Assembly (NCBI GenBank): GCA_049511335.1
Contig: JBEKYD010000036.1
Span: 1-35,500 of the forward strand
Origin: JBEKYD01 sp049511335
GTDB taxonomy: Bacteria; Acidobacteriota; Terriglobia; Bryobacterales; Bryobacteraceae
DNA: 35,500 nt
Direction: 5' to 3'
The translations under genes were made by a program, and so were the position numbers. Shown one piece after another: positions 24,285 through 30,728 of the stretch. The notes under the pieces are model-generated. The model saw only the letters and a list, made by a program, of their open reading frames with translations. It was not told the DNA's origin and did no database searches. The first letter of the stretch is position 1; the number at the start of each line of letters is the position of its first letter.

Positions 24285-24695
24285 TCAGCGTTTGGGCTGC
24301 TCGGCCTTTTCCGTTGGCGCCCAATCCAGCGCGCCCTTCTTCCAAATATAGAAGAAGCCGGCCAGAATCAAGATGACAAAAACCAGCATTTCAAGAAACG
24401 GAAACATCTTCATCTGGCCGTTCAGCTCGCGATACACCACCGCCCACGGATACAGAAAGATGGCTTCGATATCGAAGACGATGAAGAGCATCGCCACCAG
24501 ATAAAACTTCACGCTGAAACGGTGGCGCGCATCGCCCGTGGGCACGATGCCCGACTCATAAGGCATGTCCTTGACGCGGTTCCGAATCCTCTTTCCGAGG
24601 AGAAAGGAAACCGTGAGCAGGCCGCCCGCGACCGCCATGGCGATGAGCGCCTGCACCAGAACGGGGAAATACACGTCTGTGTAAGAGTTCGGCAT
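24285..24695 (-). CDS. nuoA: NADH-quinone oxidoreductase subunit A
   Basis: Three-helix membrane subunit, first gene of the operon, 136 residues. Signatures: MPYESGIVPTGDARHRFSVK with the flexible quinone-site loop (YESG) and YLVAMLFIVFDIEAIFLYPW with the conserved acidic residues of helix 2. The promoter should lie in the 68-bp gap to thiS, which is transcribed the other way. Confidence 0.96.
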   Translation of the reverse strand: MPNSYTDVYFPVLVQALIAMAVAGGLLTVSFLLGKRIRNRVKDMPYESGIVPTGDARHRFSVKFYLVAMLFIVFDIEAIFLYPWAVVYRELNGQMKMFPFLEMLVFVILILAGFFYIWKKGALDWAPTEKAEQPKR

Positions 24696-24763
24696 CGTTC
24701 CAAAATGAAACTGGATCTACTTTCGACTATACTGGTTGCAAAAGAAGAGTGTCAACCTAAGTC
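24696..24763. promoter_or_regulatory. Divergent promoter region of nuoA and thiS
   Basis: This is the only upstream DNA available to the 12-gene nuo operon. It is AT-richer than its surroundings. A TATACT string (24727-24732) reads as a -10-like box toward thiS. On the other strand TTGCAA (24735-24740), 16 bp and TAGATC is a weak nuoA candidate. No clear operator is seen. Confidence 0.35.
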
Positions 24764-24970
24764 ATGTCCATCGAGATATTTGTGAACGGGCACACACACG
24801 CCACGGCCGCCGGTCAAACAGTACTCGGGCTGCTCGACGAACTGGGCCTCGACCCCGCGCGCGTGGCCGTGGAGCTGGACCGTTCGATCGTCAAACAGGC
24901 TCGCTGGGCGGATACGGCTTTGCACAGCGGCGCGCAGCTTGAAATCGTCCAGTTTGTGGGCGGCGGGTAG
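24764..24970 (+). CDS. thiS: Sulfur carrier protein ThiS
   Basis: Ubiquitin-fold carrier whose C-terminal Gly is thiocarboxylated to give sulfur to the thiazole ring of thiamine. 68 residues. The start is MSIEIFVNG and the end IVQFVGGG, the standard ThiS terminus with a free diglycine. The middle segment RVAVELDRSIVKQARW matches the family. No thiG, thiF or thiE is next to it; the following gene is on the other strand. MoaD is less likely given the VELDRSIV motif and the FVGGG tail. Confidence 0.9.
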   Translation: MSIEIFVNGHTHATAAGQTVLGLLDELGLDPARVAVELDRSIVKQARWADTALHSGAQLEIVQFVGGG

Positions 24971-24973
24971 CTA

Positions 24974-25049
24974 AAAGCTCTCAGCGATCAGCCGTCAACG
25001 GTCAGCTTGGATCGGGGCTGAACGCTGAGAGCTGAATGCTGAGAGCTTT
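24974..25049. repeat. Inverted and direct short repeats after thiS
   Basis: AAAGCTCTCAGC (24974-24985) is exactly complementary to GCTGAGAGCTTT (25038-25049). Between them the unit GCTGA recurs, as in GGCTGAACGCTGAGAGCT. The structure fills the convergent gap between thiS and the STAS gene. It may serve as a bidirectional terminator or be a dispersed repeat. Confidence 0.6.
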
Positions 25050-25052
25050 GGT

Positions 25053-25397
25053 TCACGTGAAGCTCCGCACGGCGTGCGCTTCATCGTCATGGACGTCGAA
25101 AACCGTATACAACTTGGTAATTTGGAGCAGGTCTTTCACCCGCTTGCTCAGGTTCAGCAGCTTTAACTGGCCGCCGGCGTTGGTCACGGTTGTAAACCCG
25201 GAAACCAACTCGCCGATCCCCGAGCTGTCGATATAGCTGACGTCGCCCAGGTTGAGCAGAATCTTCTTCTGGTTCTTTCCCACCAACTCGCGTAACGAGT
25301 CGCGAAGCGCGCTCGATCCTTCACCGAGGGTGATGCGCCCCGTCACGTCAATCACGCTGACGTCTCCGACTTGCCGCGTATTCAGCTTTACACTCAC
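25053..25397 (-). CDS. STAS-domain anti-anti-sigma factor (RsbV/SpoIIAA-like)
   Basis: Partner-switch protein that, unphosphorylated, binds an RsbW-type kinase and frees its sigma factor or target. 114 residues. The phospho-acceptor region YIDSSGIGELVSG has Ser58 at the conserved site. A GTG start at 25395-25397 is chosen because GAGGAGG lies about 10 nt upstream. It is 33 nt downstream of the kinase-like gene on the same strand, so the two form a regulator pair. No sigma factor gene is in the window. Confidence 0.92.
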   Translation of the reverse strand: MSVKLNTRQVGDVSVIDVTGRITLGEGSSALRDSLRELVGKNQKKILLNLGDVSYIDSSGIGELVSGFTTVTNAGGQLKLLNLSKRVKDLLQITKLYTVFDVHDDEAHAVRSFT

Positions 25398-25430
25398 GTT
25401 TATCTGCCTCCTCGTTCCGAAACGTCAATT

Positions 25431-25871
25431 CTACTTCGCCGACTGGTACTTCACCAGGGTCAATTCTATCCCGCCCGTTTCGAGCCGCCGTATCTCGACC
25501 TCTTCCATGAAAGACCGGATCAGGAAGATGCCGCGCCCGGAGCAACGCAGCAGGTTGTCCGGCGCCAGCGGGTCGGGCAAACGATCGACATCGAAACCCT
25601 CGCCCTGGTCGGCAATCTTCACGGTCAGGCGTCCGGCGCCGCTGGACGCCGCGAACCGGACCTTCTTGTGGGCGCTGTAACGATTGCCGTGCACCACGGC
25701 GTTGACCATGGCCTCGCGCACGGCCATACCGATTTTCAAGAGATCTTCCTCATGGAACCCGGCGCGCCCGGCGAGGCCGGACGCCAACTCTTCGGCCCTA
25801 TCCACGCTCTCCAGCGTCGAGTCAAACGAACGCTCCACGGTTTCCCCCACCGAGGGTGAATTTTCCGGCAT
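25431..25871 (-). CDS. RsbW-like serine kinase / anti-sigma factor (HATPase_c)
   Basis: GHKL-type ATPase that binds and inhibits a target and phosphorylates the STAS partner. 146 residues. N box VREAMVNAVVHGN, G1 box ADQGEGFD and G2 box SGRGIFLIRSFMEE are all present, so it should bind ATP. The N-terminus PSVGETVERSFDSTLESVDR has the antisigma-kinase pattern. It precedes the STAS gene and follows the PduT-like gene on the same strand, 131 bp away. Confidence 0.9.
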   Translation of the reverse strand: MPENSPSVGETVERSFDSTLESVDRAEELASGLAGRAGFHEEDLLKIGMAVREAMVNAVVHGNRYSAHKKVRFAASSGAGRLTVKIADQGEGFDVDRLPDPLAPDNLLRCSGRGIFLIRSFMEEVEIRRLETGGIELTLVKYQSAK

Positions 25872-25974
25872 AACAAGGATTATCGACCCGGCCCAAACGA
25901 ATCGTCAGGATATATGAGCGGTAAAGGGAAAGTCAAGATTAGACCTCCGCTTGGACAGGCCAAAGCCCGCGCTT

Positions 25975-25994
25975 GACAGGCCAGGAGGCCTGTC
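25975..25994. repeat. Short palindromic repeat (GACAGGCC family), copy 2
   Basis: GACAGGCC-AGGA-GGCCTGTC with a perfect 8-bp stem, followed by CCACC. The stem is the same as at 7389-7408, with a different loop. A half-copy (GGACAGGCC) lies just upstream near 25953. It occupies the gap between the PduT-like and RsbW-like genes. Confidence 0.7.
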
Positions 25995-26002
25995 CCACCG
26001 GC

Positions 26003-26554
26003 TCAAATCATCTCGTTCAGCAGCTCCGGACGAGGGCGCGGGATGACGACTTTATTGACCAACATGCCTTTCTGGCCGACAACCTGCGCACCGGCCTCAA
26101 TGGCGCTTTCGACCGCCGACACGCTGCCCGTCAGGGTCATGAAGGCCTTGCCGCCCAGCGCCATGGCCAGCCGGATTTCGATGAGACGCACGTTGGCGGC
26201 TTTTACGGCGGCATCGGCGCCTTCGATCAGGGAGGCCACGGAGAACGATTCCAAGATGCCCAGCGCGTCCATATCTTCCACTTTGGCCGCGCCGCGGAGC
26301 GCCGGGAACACGGCTTCGTGCAGATTGGGAATGACGAAAGAATCGATGACGGAGAAGCGGCCTTCCGACACACCCGCGGATACGCTGGCGCTCACGGCGC
26401 CGACTTCGCCGCCTACCATCACCATATACTTGCCCGAGCAGATGGAGCGGGAAAGGAGCAGCTCCACGGCCGCCGCCTTCAGCATGGCGTCGCACACCTC
26501 AAAGCCCGCGGCGATGCTGGTCAGCTCGATCAATCCAATCGAATCGTTCGCCAT
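26003..26554 (-). CDS. pduT: BMC-T microcompartment shell protein, PduT-like with Fe-S cysteine
   Basis: Tandem-BMC-domain protein forming a pseudohexameric trimer in a bacterial microcompartment shell. 183 residues: BMC domain 1 (IGLIELTSIAAGFEVCDAML...) and domain 2 (ALGILESFSVASLIEGADAA...). The motif LLLSRSICSGKYMVMVGG aligns with the PduT loop whose Cys (Cys38 in Salmonella, Cys39 here) binds a [4Fe-4S] cluster at the trimer pore. The C-terminus VIPRPRPELLNEM is also PduT-like. The electron-carrying role is known for PduT and inferred here. The gene is 133 bp from a PduS-like gene. No other shell or enzyme gene of a compartment is in the window. Confidence 0.9.
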   Translation of the reverse strand: MANDSIGLIELTSIAAGFEVCDAMLKAAAVELLLSRSICSGKYMVMVGGEVGAVSASVSAGVSEGRFSVIDSFVIPNLHEAVFPALRGAAKVEDMDALGILESFSVASLIEGADAAVKAANVRLIEIRLAMALGGKAFMTLTGSVSAVESAIEAGAQVVGQKGMLVNKVVIPRPRPELLNEMI

Positions 26555-26585
26555 TTTGATGTCCTAAAAGGCGGGCGCCGCGCAA

Positions 26586-26675
26586 GTGGGACAGACGATC
26601 GTTTTTTGTCGTCTGTCAGCCGGTTGTGGCCGGGCGAGGGCCCGACAGACCACGAAAAACGATGGTCTGTCCCAC
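26586..26675. repeat. Inverted pair of REP-like palindromes (GGGACAGAC variants)
   Basis: Hairpin 1 is GACAGACGA..TCGTCTGTC (26590-26617) and hairpin 2 is GACAGACCA..TGGTCTGTC (26644-26671). They are opposite in orientation and 26 bp apart, with GTGGG/CCCAC outer ends, so the whole block is also a larger inverted repeat. The G-C pair difference between the two stems keeps each hairpin paired. The block sits between the PduS-like and PduT-like genes. Confidence 0.82.
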
Positions 26676-26687
26676 TGCTTGGTGTCC

Positions 26688-27998
26688 CTATGCCACAATT
26701 TCTACCGCCTCGGCGGTGACCGCCTTCACCTTGCCGTCTATGCTGGCGTGCACGGGCGCGCCCAGCTTGCCCTCCTCGACGCGCCCCACCACCTGGCCCT
26801 TCTTCACCTTCTGGCCCTCTTTGACCGAGGCCGCGGCCGCTTGGCCGGCGTGCTGCTTCAGCTTGATGCGCACCGCGGCGGGGCGCAGGTCCACCGGTTC
26901 GAACGGCGCTTCGCGCTCATATTCCTCGATCTTCAGCCGCTTGCGCAATTGCGCCAGCGGAATGCGGCGATACTCCTTCATGGGGTGAACTTCCACCGGC
27001 TTCTGCTGCACGAATTTCAAGCCCGCGGCGCGCCGGTCCTGCTTTCCCATGTCGCAAGCTTCCTTGGGATACAGATCTTCGGGGCACGCGTACAGCGTGC
27101 AAATGCCGCAGGAGCAGCACAGCTCCGACCATTGGTTCCAGATCTCGCCGCCGGTCACAGTGAAGCCCAGGCTGCGCATCACCTTGTGCGGCATCACCTC
27201 GTAACCCAGCAGGTAGCGCGGACAGAACTCGGTGCAATAGCTGCACTGGTCGCAGGCCGACTTGCCGATCTGGTTCATCTCCTGCTGGGAACGGGTCTTG
27301 CGGGTGAACAGGTAATGGTCGCGCGGCAGAACGATGATGCCGCCGGTGGTCTTGGTCACCACGTCGTCGAGGTCGAAGGTGGTCGAGCCCATCATGATGC
27401 CGCTGACGAAGATTCCGAAATCGGGCACCGTCGCGCCGCCGGCTTCGGCCAGCAAGTCGCGAAACGGGGTTCCGACCGGCGCCCAGAAGGACTTGGCTTG
27501 CGCGACGGCGCCGCACACCGACAGAAATTTTTCCGTTACCGGTTTTCCCTGCCCCGCCAGATGGACGTTATAGAGCGTTTCCACGTTGCTGACCACGCAG
27601 CCGACCTGGAGCGGAATCCCCGCCGGCGGAATGAGGCGGCCGGTAGCGGTGTAGACCAGCTCGTATTCATCGCCGGAGGGATAGAAATCGCCCAGCAGGA
27701 CGAATTCGATGCGGTCGTTGCGGTTGGCATGGCGCAGGGCTTCGACGGATTCGGCGTTTTTGGTTTTGACGCCGAATTTGCCGGACTGCGCCGCGGTGGC
27801 TTCCATTAAGGCGCTCATACCGGACAAGATTTCGCCGGGATACCGCTTCATGATTTCGGCGTCTTTATGGATGAGCGGTTCGCACTCCGCGCCGTTGGCG
27901 ATGAGGAATTCCACCTGGGCCTGCGCTTTGACGTAAGTAGGGAACCCGGCGCCGCCCGCGCCCACCACGCCAGCTTCGCGCAACTTGTCGCTGAGCAT
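26688..27998 (-). CDS. pduS: PduS/RnfC-like flavo-iron-sulfur electron transfer protein
   Basis: PduS proteins are FMN and [4Fe-4S] reductases that pass electrons into or out of a microcompartment; in Pdu they reduce cobalamin. 436 residues from ATG 27996-27998 (MLSDKLREAGVVGAGGAGFP). Seen: the NuoF/RnfC-like Rossmann entry GAGGAGFPTYVK and FLIANGAECEPLI; an SLBB-like middle; ferredoxin motifs CDQCSYCTEFCP and CCSCGICTLYACP; and a C-terminal RnfC-like barrel domain (HASIDGKVKAVTAEAV). Codons upstream of 27998 in this frame look non-coding. No strong Shine-Dalgarno. With pduT it forms an electron-conduit pair. Confidence 0.9.
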   Translation of the reverse strand: MLSDKLREAGVVGAGGAGFPTYVKAQAQVEFLIANGAECEPLIHKDAEIMKRYPGEILSGMSALMEATAAQSGKFGVKTKNAESVEALRHANRNDRIEFVLLGDFYPSGDEYELVYTATGRLIPPAGIPLQVGCVVSNVETLYNVHLAGQGKPVTEKFLSVCGAVAQAKSFWAPVGTPFRDLLAEAGGATVPDFGIFVSGIMMGSTTFDLDDVVTKTTGGIIVLPRDHYLFTRKTRSQQEMNQIGKSACDQCSYCTEFCPRYLLGYEVMPHKVMRSLGFTVTGGEIWNQWSELCCSCGICTLYACPEDLYPKEACDMGKQDRRAAGLKFVQQKPVEVHPMKEYRRIPLAQLRKRLKIEEYEREAPFEPVDLRPAAVRIKLKQHAGQAAAASVKEGQKVKKGQVVGRVEEGKLGAPVHASIDGKVKAVTAEAVEIVA

Positions 27999-28078
27999 CA
28001 AGCTTTCAGGATATCGCAGGGGGGTGCAGGCTGTTGGGATGGACACGCGCAGGTACTCCGGTGCGCAGCATTCGGATT

Positions 28079-28492
28079 TCAACGAATCACGACAAAAGCT
28101 CGCCGGTGGTTCGGACCGAATCGGAAGACGGCGAAGTGGTTGTCCAGAGAGGCGGCGCGCTCGATGCCGAGCCGCCGCATGATGGCGAAGCTCGTCCGGT
28201 CGACAATCGAGAAGTCTTGGTCGCGGTATGAAATCCCGATTTCCCAGGCTGCCTCTAGATCTGCCATGCCAACCCCCTCCACGGTTGCCGCACCATTGCG
28301 CAAGCCATCCCAGAAGCGTTCGGCGGCCTGGCGGCTCAGCCGATGCCGAATCAGTGTCCAGGTCTCGATCAAAACGTGATCGGTGGTAACCAAGGGCTCG
28401 CCCCCTGAGAGTATGGCCTTTGCCCGCACGTTGTTGCGGTCCGACCGGTCCGCCGCGGCGTACCAGATGGAGGTGTCGACGAACAGGCTCAT
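28079..28492 (-). CDS. vapC: PIN-domain ribonuclease toxin (VapC family)
   Basis: Mg-dependent endoribonuclease toxin. 137 residues from ATG 28490-28492 (MSLFVDTSIWYAAADRS). Active-site acids in the usual places: Asp6 in FVDTS, Glu43 in VLIETW and Asp98 in FSIVDRTSF, with another Asp in SLDNHF. One base separates it from the antitoxin stop, so they form one operon. It lies 80 bp upstream of the pduS start. Confidence 0.92.
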   Translation of the reverse strand: MSLFVDTSIWYAAADRSDRNNVRAKAILSGGEPLVTTDHVLIETWTLIRHRLSRQAAERFWDGLRNGAATVEGVGMADLEAAWEIGISYRDQDFSIVDRTSFAIMRRLGIERAASLDNHFAVFRFGPNHRRAFVVIR

Positions 28493-28493
28493 G

Positions 28494-28748
28494 TTACCGG
28501 CGGCGTGATTTTTGGCCGCGCGAAGTAAAGGCCTCGAAGAGCATGGCATCCTTGTTGTTGGCGATGTCGGAACCGCCCGAAGCTCCGAGATCGAAGACCG
28601 CGGCAGGATCCGCTACCGTCTGCGGCCGATCCAGGTCGCGCGCGACCAGGCGCCGCACATATTCAGCCATCGATACACCCAGATCGCTGGCGCGACGCCG
28701 CACTCGGTGCTGCATTTCGGGGTCAAGCGTAATCTGGGCTCGTGACAT
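28494..28748 (-). CDS. vapB: Ribbon-helix-helix antitoxin (VapB-like)
   Basis: 84 residues: N-terminal RHH DNA-binding fold (SRAQITLDPEMQHRVRRRAS, then a second helix MAEYVRRLVARDL) and a C-terminal toxin-binding tail with DIANNKDAMLFEAF. Start is ATG 28748; an ATG directly before it (28751) is also possible. A 16-bp perfect palindrome lies at the start and is a likely operator for autoregulation. It precedes the toxin gene, the usual order. Confidence 0.9.
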   Translation of the reverse strand: MSRAQITLDPEMQHRVRRRASDLGVSMAEYVRRLVARDLDRPQTVADPAAVFDLGASGGSDIANNKDAMLFEAFTSRGQKSRRR

Positions 28749-28749
28749 C

Positions 28750-28765
28750 ATGATGGTACCATCAT
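28750..28765. promoter_or_regulatory. 16-bp palindromic candidate operator for vapBC
   Basis: ATGATGGTACCATCAT is a perfect palindrome at the antitoxin start, also covering the stop codon of the carbonic-anhydrase-like gene. RHH antitoxins bind such sites with the toxin to repress their own operon. Its overlap with two reading frames limits how freely it can drift. Confidence 0.6.
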
Positions 28766-29226
28766 ACCGCTTCGGCGCCGGCGGCCGGCACTGCCCAAAC
28801 GCCTTCAAAATCGACGAAGTAAGCCTGCACATCGATAGCCGGAATGGCTTTACGCAGACACTCGGCGGCCCGGCGCAGTTCCTCTTCATGGTGCTGGCTC
28901 TCCGCGCCGGCATCGCCGCCGAAGGCGCCGGCCAGTCCTCCGTAAGCGCCGCAGTCGGAATGAACCATAAGGATCGCAAGCCTGGTCCCGTGGAGGCGGA
29001 CGGATTTTCGGATCTGATCCAAGACGAACTCCGAGTCCGTTTCGTGCTCTGGAGATGCGAGGCACTTGGCGCCGCCGGCGATCTTGATCTGATCTGAAGT
29101 TGCGATGCCAATCCGCTTCAGAAATTTCGCGAAGCCCAACTGAAAGCGGTGGTCGAAACAGCAGACGACGACGGCGTCGCATCGATAATGCTCGCGGGGT
29201 GAATCGAAATGGAAGAGCTTCTTCAT
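28762..29226 (-). CDS. Small beta-carbonic-anhydrase-like protein, 154 aa
   Basis: Residues expected for the zinc site and its Asp-Arg dyad are present: Cys23, Asp25 and Arg27 in CCFDHR, and His89 and Cys92 in VHSDCGAYGG. The length of about 154 is short for a beta-carbonic anhydrase (usually 190-230), so it may be a minimal or diverged member. CO2 hydration is possible but not shown. It lies about 10 nt upstream of vapB on the same strand and may share its transcript. It is divergent from the second toxin-antitoxin module. Confidence 0.72.
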   Translation of the reverse strand: MKKLFHFDSPREHYRCDAVVVCCFDHRFQLGFAKFLKRIGIATSDQIKIAGGAKCLASPEHETDSEFVLDQIRKSVRLHGTRLAILMVHSDCGAYGGLAGAFGGDAGAESQHHEEELRRAAECLRKAIPAIDVQAYFVDFEGVWAVPAAGAEAV

Positions 29227-29347
29227 TCAACGCCTATTTTCGGGCATGCGGTCTGTGAGCGCAACCAAAGGCACATGGAATATCGGGTTCCCGGGTTTCG
29301 CGCAGCCAAATGCGGGGCAGGCTGGTAAACTGATGTTAAGGGACGGT

Positions 29348-29626
29348 ATGCAGACTATTTCCGTACGACGGGCGGACGAGTTGGGCAGCGCGGCCCGAAC
29401 CGCGGTAGAGGGTCTGCTGGGCCGGAAGGTAGCGGACGAAGAGCACGTTACGGTTATGGCGTATCGTGCCGGCGGCGCCGCCGGCGAGCCGGACCACAAA
29501 GCGGCTGTTCAGGACTTGATCGAGGACTTGGACAGCATGGCAGCCAAAGCCAGCCACATTCCACCCGAAGAGATGGAAGTTTTGATCGACGAAGCTACCC
29601 GGCACGTACGCAATCGGCCGCGGTAA
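29348..29626 (+). CDS. Probable antitoxin of a PIN-domain module, 92 aa
   Basis: Start at 29348 (MQTISVRRADELGSAARTAV) is favoured by AAGGGA just upstream; ATG 29333 is an alternative. The protein is largely helical and acidic in its C-terminal half (DLIEDLDSMAAKASHIPPEEMEVLIDEATR). I do not recognise a named antitoxin family. The role is inferred from position: it overlaps the PIN gene by one base (TAATG), as toxin-antitoxin pairs do. Confidence 0.7.
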   Translation: MQTISVRRADELGSAARTAVEGLLGRKVADEEHVTVMAYRAGGAAGEPDHKAAVQDLIEDLDSMAAKASHIPPEEMEVLIDEATRHVRNRPR

Positions 29627-30066
29627 TGCGGGTCGTCCTCGACAGTAACATTCTGGTTCGTGCCGCCGGAAACGCTGACGGACTCGCCGGCCGATTGCTT
29701 CGGTGCGTCCTCCAGGAACCGCACCGCTTGCTCGTCTCCGCATTCATCCTGGGAGAGGTTTCGCGCGTCCTTGCGTATCCTCGCCTCCAGTCTCGCTGGG
29801 GACTCACCGATGAGCGGATTCAAGCACACGCCAACCGCCTAGCTTCGGCGGCGGAGGTCGTGATTGTCGCACTCGCCGATCGGGTCGTGCCGGACGATCC
29901 CGACGACGATTTCATTGTGCAAACGGCCGTCGTCGGACATGCCGATGCCCTGTGCACGCGGGACACCCACCTGCTCAGTCTCGAGGTTGTGCAGTATTGC
30001 CACAGTCACGGAGTCCGGGTCATGGATGACATTGAGCTGTACCGGGTACTGGCTCGGCAGGTTTAA
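29626..30066 (+). CDS. PIN-domain toxin (COG1569-like), 146 aa
   Basis: Putative PIN ribonuclease of the 'toxin component, PIN family' type. Asp6 in MRVVLDSNILVRA starts the active site, with Glu in FILGEVSRVLAYP and acidic residues in DPDDDFIVQTAVVGHADALC followed by TRDTHLLSL. The size fits the family. It forms a two-gene unit with the gene before it and is separate from vapBC, which lies on the other strand. Confidence 0.88.
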   Translation: MRVVLDSNILVRAAGNADGLAGRLLRCVLQEPHRLLVSAFILGEVSRVLAYPRLQSRWGLTDERIQAHANRLASAAEVVIVALADRVVPDDPDDDFIVQTAVVGHADALCTRDTHLLSLEVVQYCHSHGVRVMDDIELYRVLARQV

Positions 30067-30095
30067 GAATCGGAATTGGCTGGCTATTCCACGTC

Positions 30096-30530
30096 CTACT
30101 GCTGATCCTTTGCCGTGGCGTCCGCCAGGCTTTTTTCCACCTCGCGCACGAATGCGTGCAGGGCGGTGCGATCGGCGGATTGCCATTTCACCACGACGAA
30201 ATACGGGCCGCGGCTGAAGAATACGGTATCGGCGGAAGGCTTCCAGCGCTGGGAAAGCTCCAGGCCGACCACGCCGGACCCGAGCACGTACAAGCGCGCT
30301 TCGAGCTTGCCCGGGCCTTCGTAGCTGGCCACGAGCAGGCTGTCGATCTCATTGCGCGGGACCGGGTCGGGCGCTTCGGAGATGCTCAACCGGCGCCGAT
30401 CAGTGCGCCGCCATCCGCCGGAGGCGTTTTCCGGAAAAATATTCGGCGGCACGGACGCCGGCTTGCGGCAGGCAATCCCAGCCGACGCGGCGACGAAACC
30501 GGCCGCCGCCAACCAACTTCGTCTTTTCAT
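30096..30530 (-). CDS. Exported hypothetical protein, 144 aa
   Basis: N-terminal signal sequence MKRRSWLAAAGFVAASAGIA followed by Cys; this resembles a lipobox only weakly (GIAC), so plain secretion is as likely. The mature part contains GWRRTDRRRLSISEAPDP, a central beta-rich region and the ending FVREVEKSLADATAKDQQ. It recalls a DUF6599-type acidobacterial exported family, but this is a loose impression. It converges with the PIN gene 29 bp away and is divergent from the microprotein gene. Confidence 0.7.
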   Translation of the reverse strand: MKRRSWLAAAGFVAASAGIACRKPASVPPNIFPENASGGWRRTDRRRLSISEAPDPVPRNEIDSLLVASYEGPGKLEARLYVLGSGVVGLELSQRWKPSADTVFFSRGPYFVVVKWQSADRTALHAFVREVEKSLADATAKDQQ

Positions 30531-30584
30531 GTTCCTTTCGATTCTGCCATGCGGCGCCCAATTGCGGATGTTACCATCCGAGTT

Positions 30585-30728
30585 ATGGCGAAATTCAAGC
30601 CGGCGCGCGGCAAGAAGAAGGCTTCCCCAGCGCCGCCGGGCGGCTTGCCGTGTGTGATCCTGGTGATCGCAGGCATTGCCTTGGTCATGCTATTCCTCTA
30701 TTACGTGTTGAGCCATGCGAACGGATAA
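30585..30728 (+). CDS. 47-aa single-pass membrane microprotein
   Basis: MAKFKPARGKKKASPAPPGG is a strongly basic N-terminus, followed by one hydrophobic segment (CVILVIAGIALVMLFLYYVL) and the tail SHANG. Positive-inside rules predict the N-terminus in the cytoplasm. It ends inside the first codons of rph (14-nt overlap), suggesting coupled expression. Function unknown. It is short, but the charge layout and overlap make a real gene likely. Confidence 0.65.
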   Translation: MAKFKPARGKKKASPAPPGGLPCVILVIAGIALVMLFLYYVLSHANG

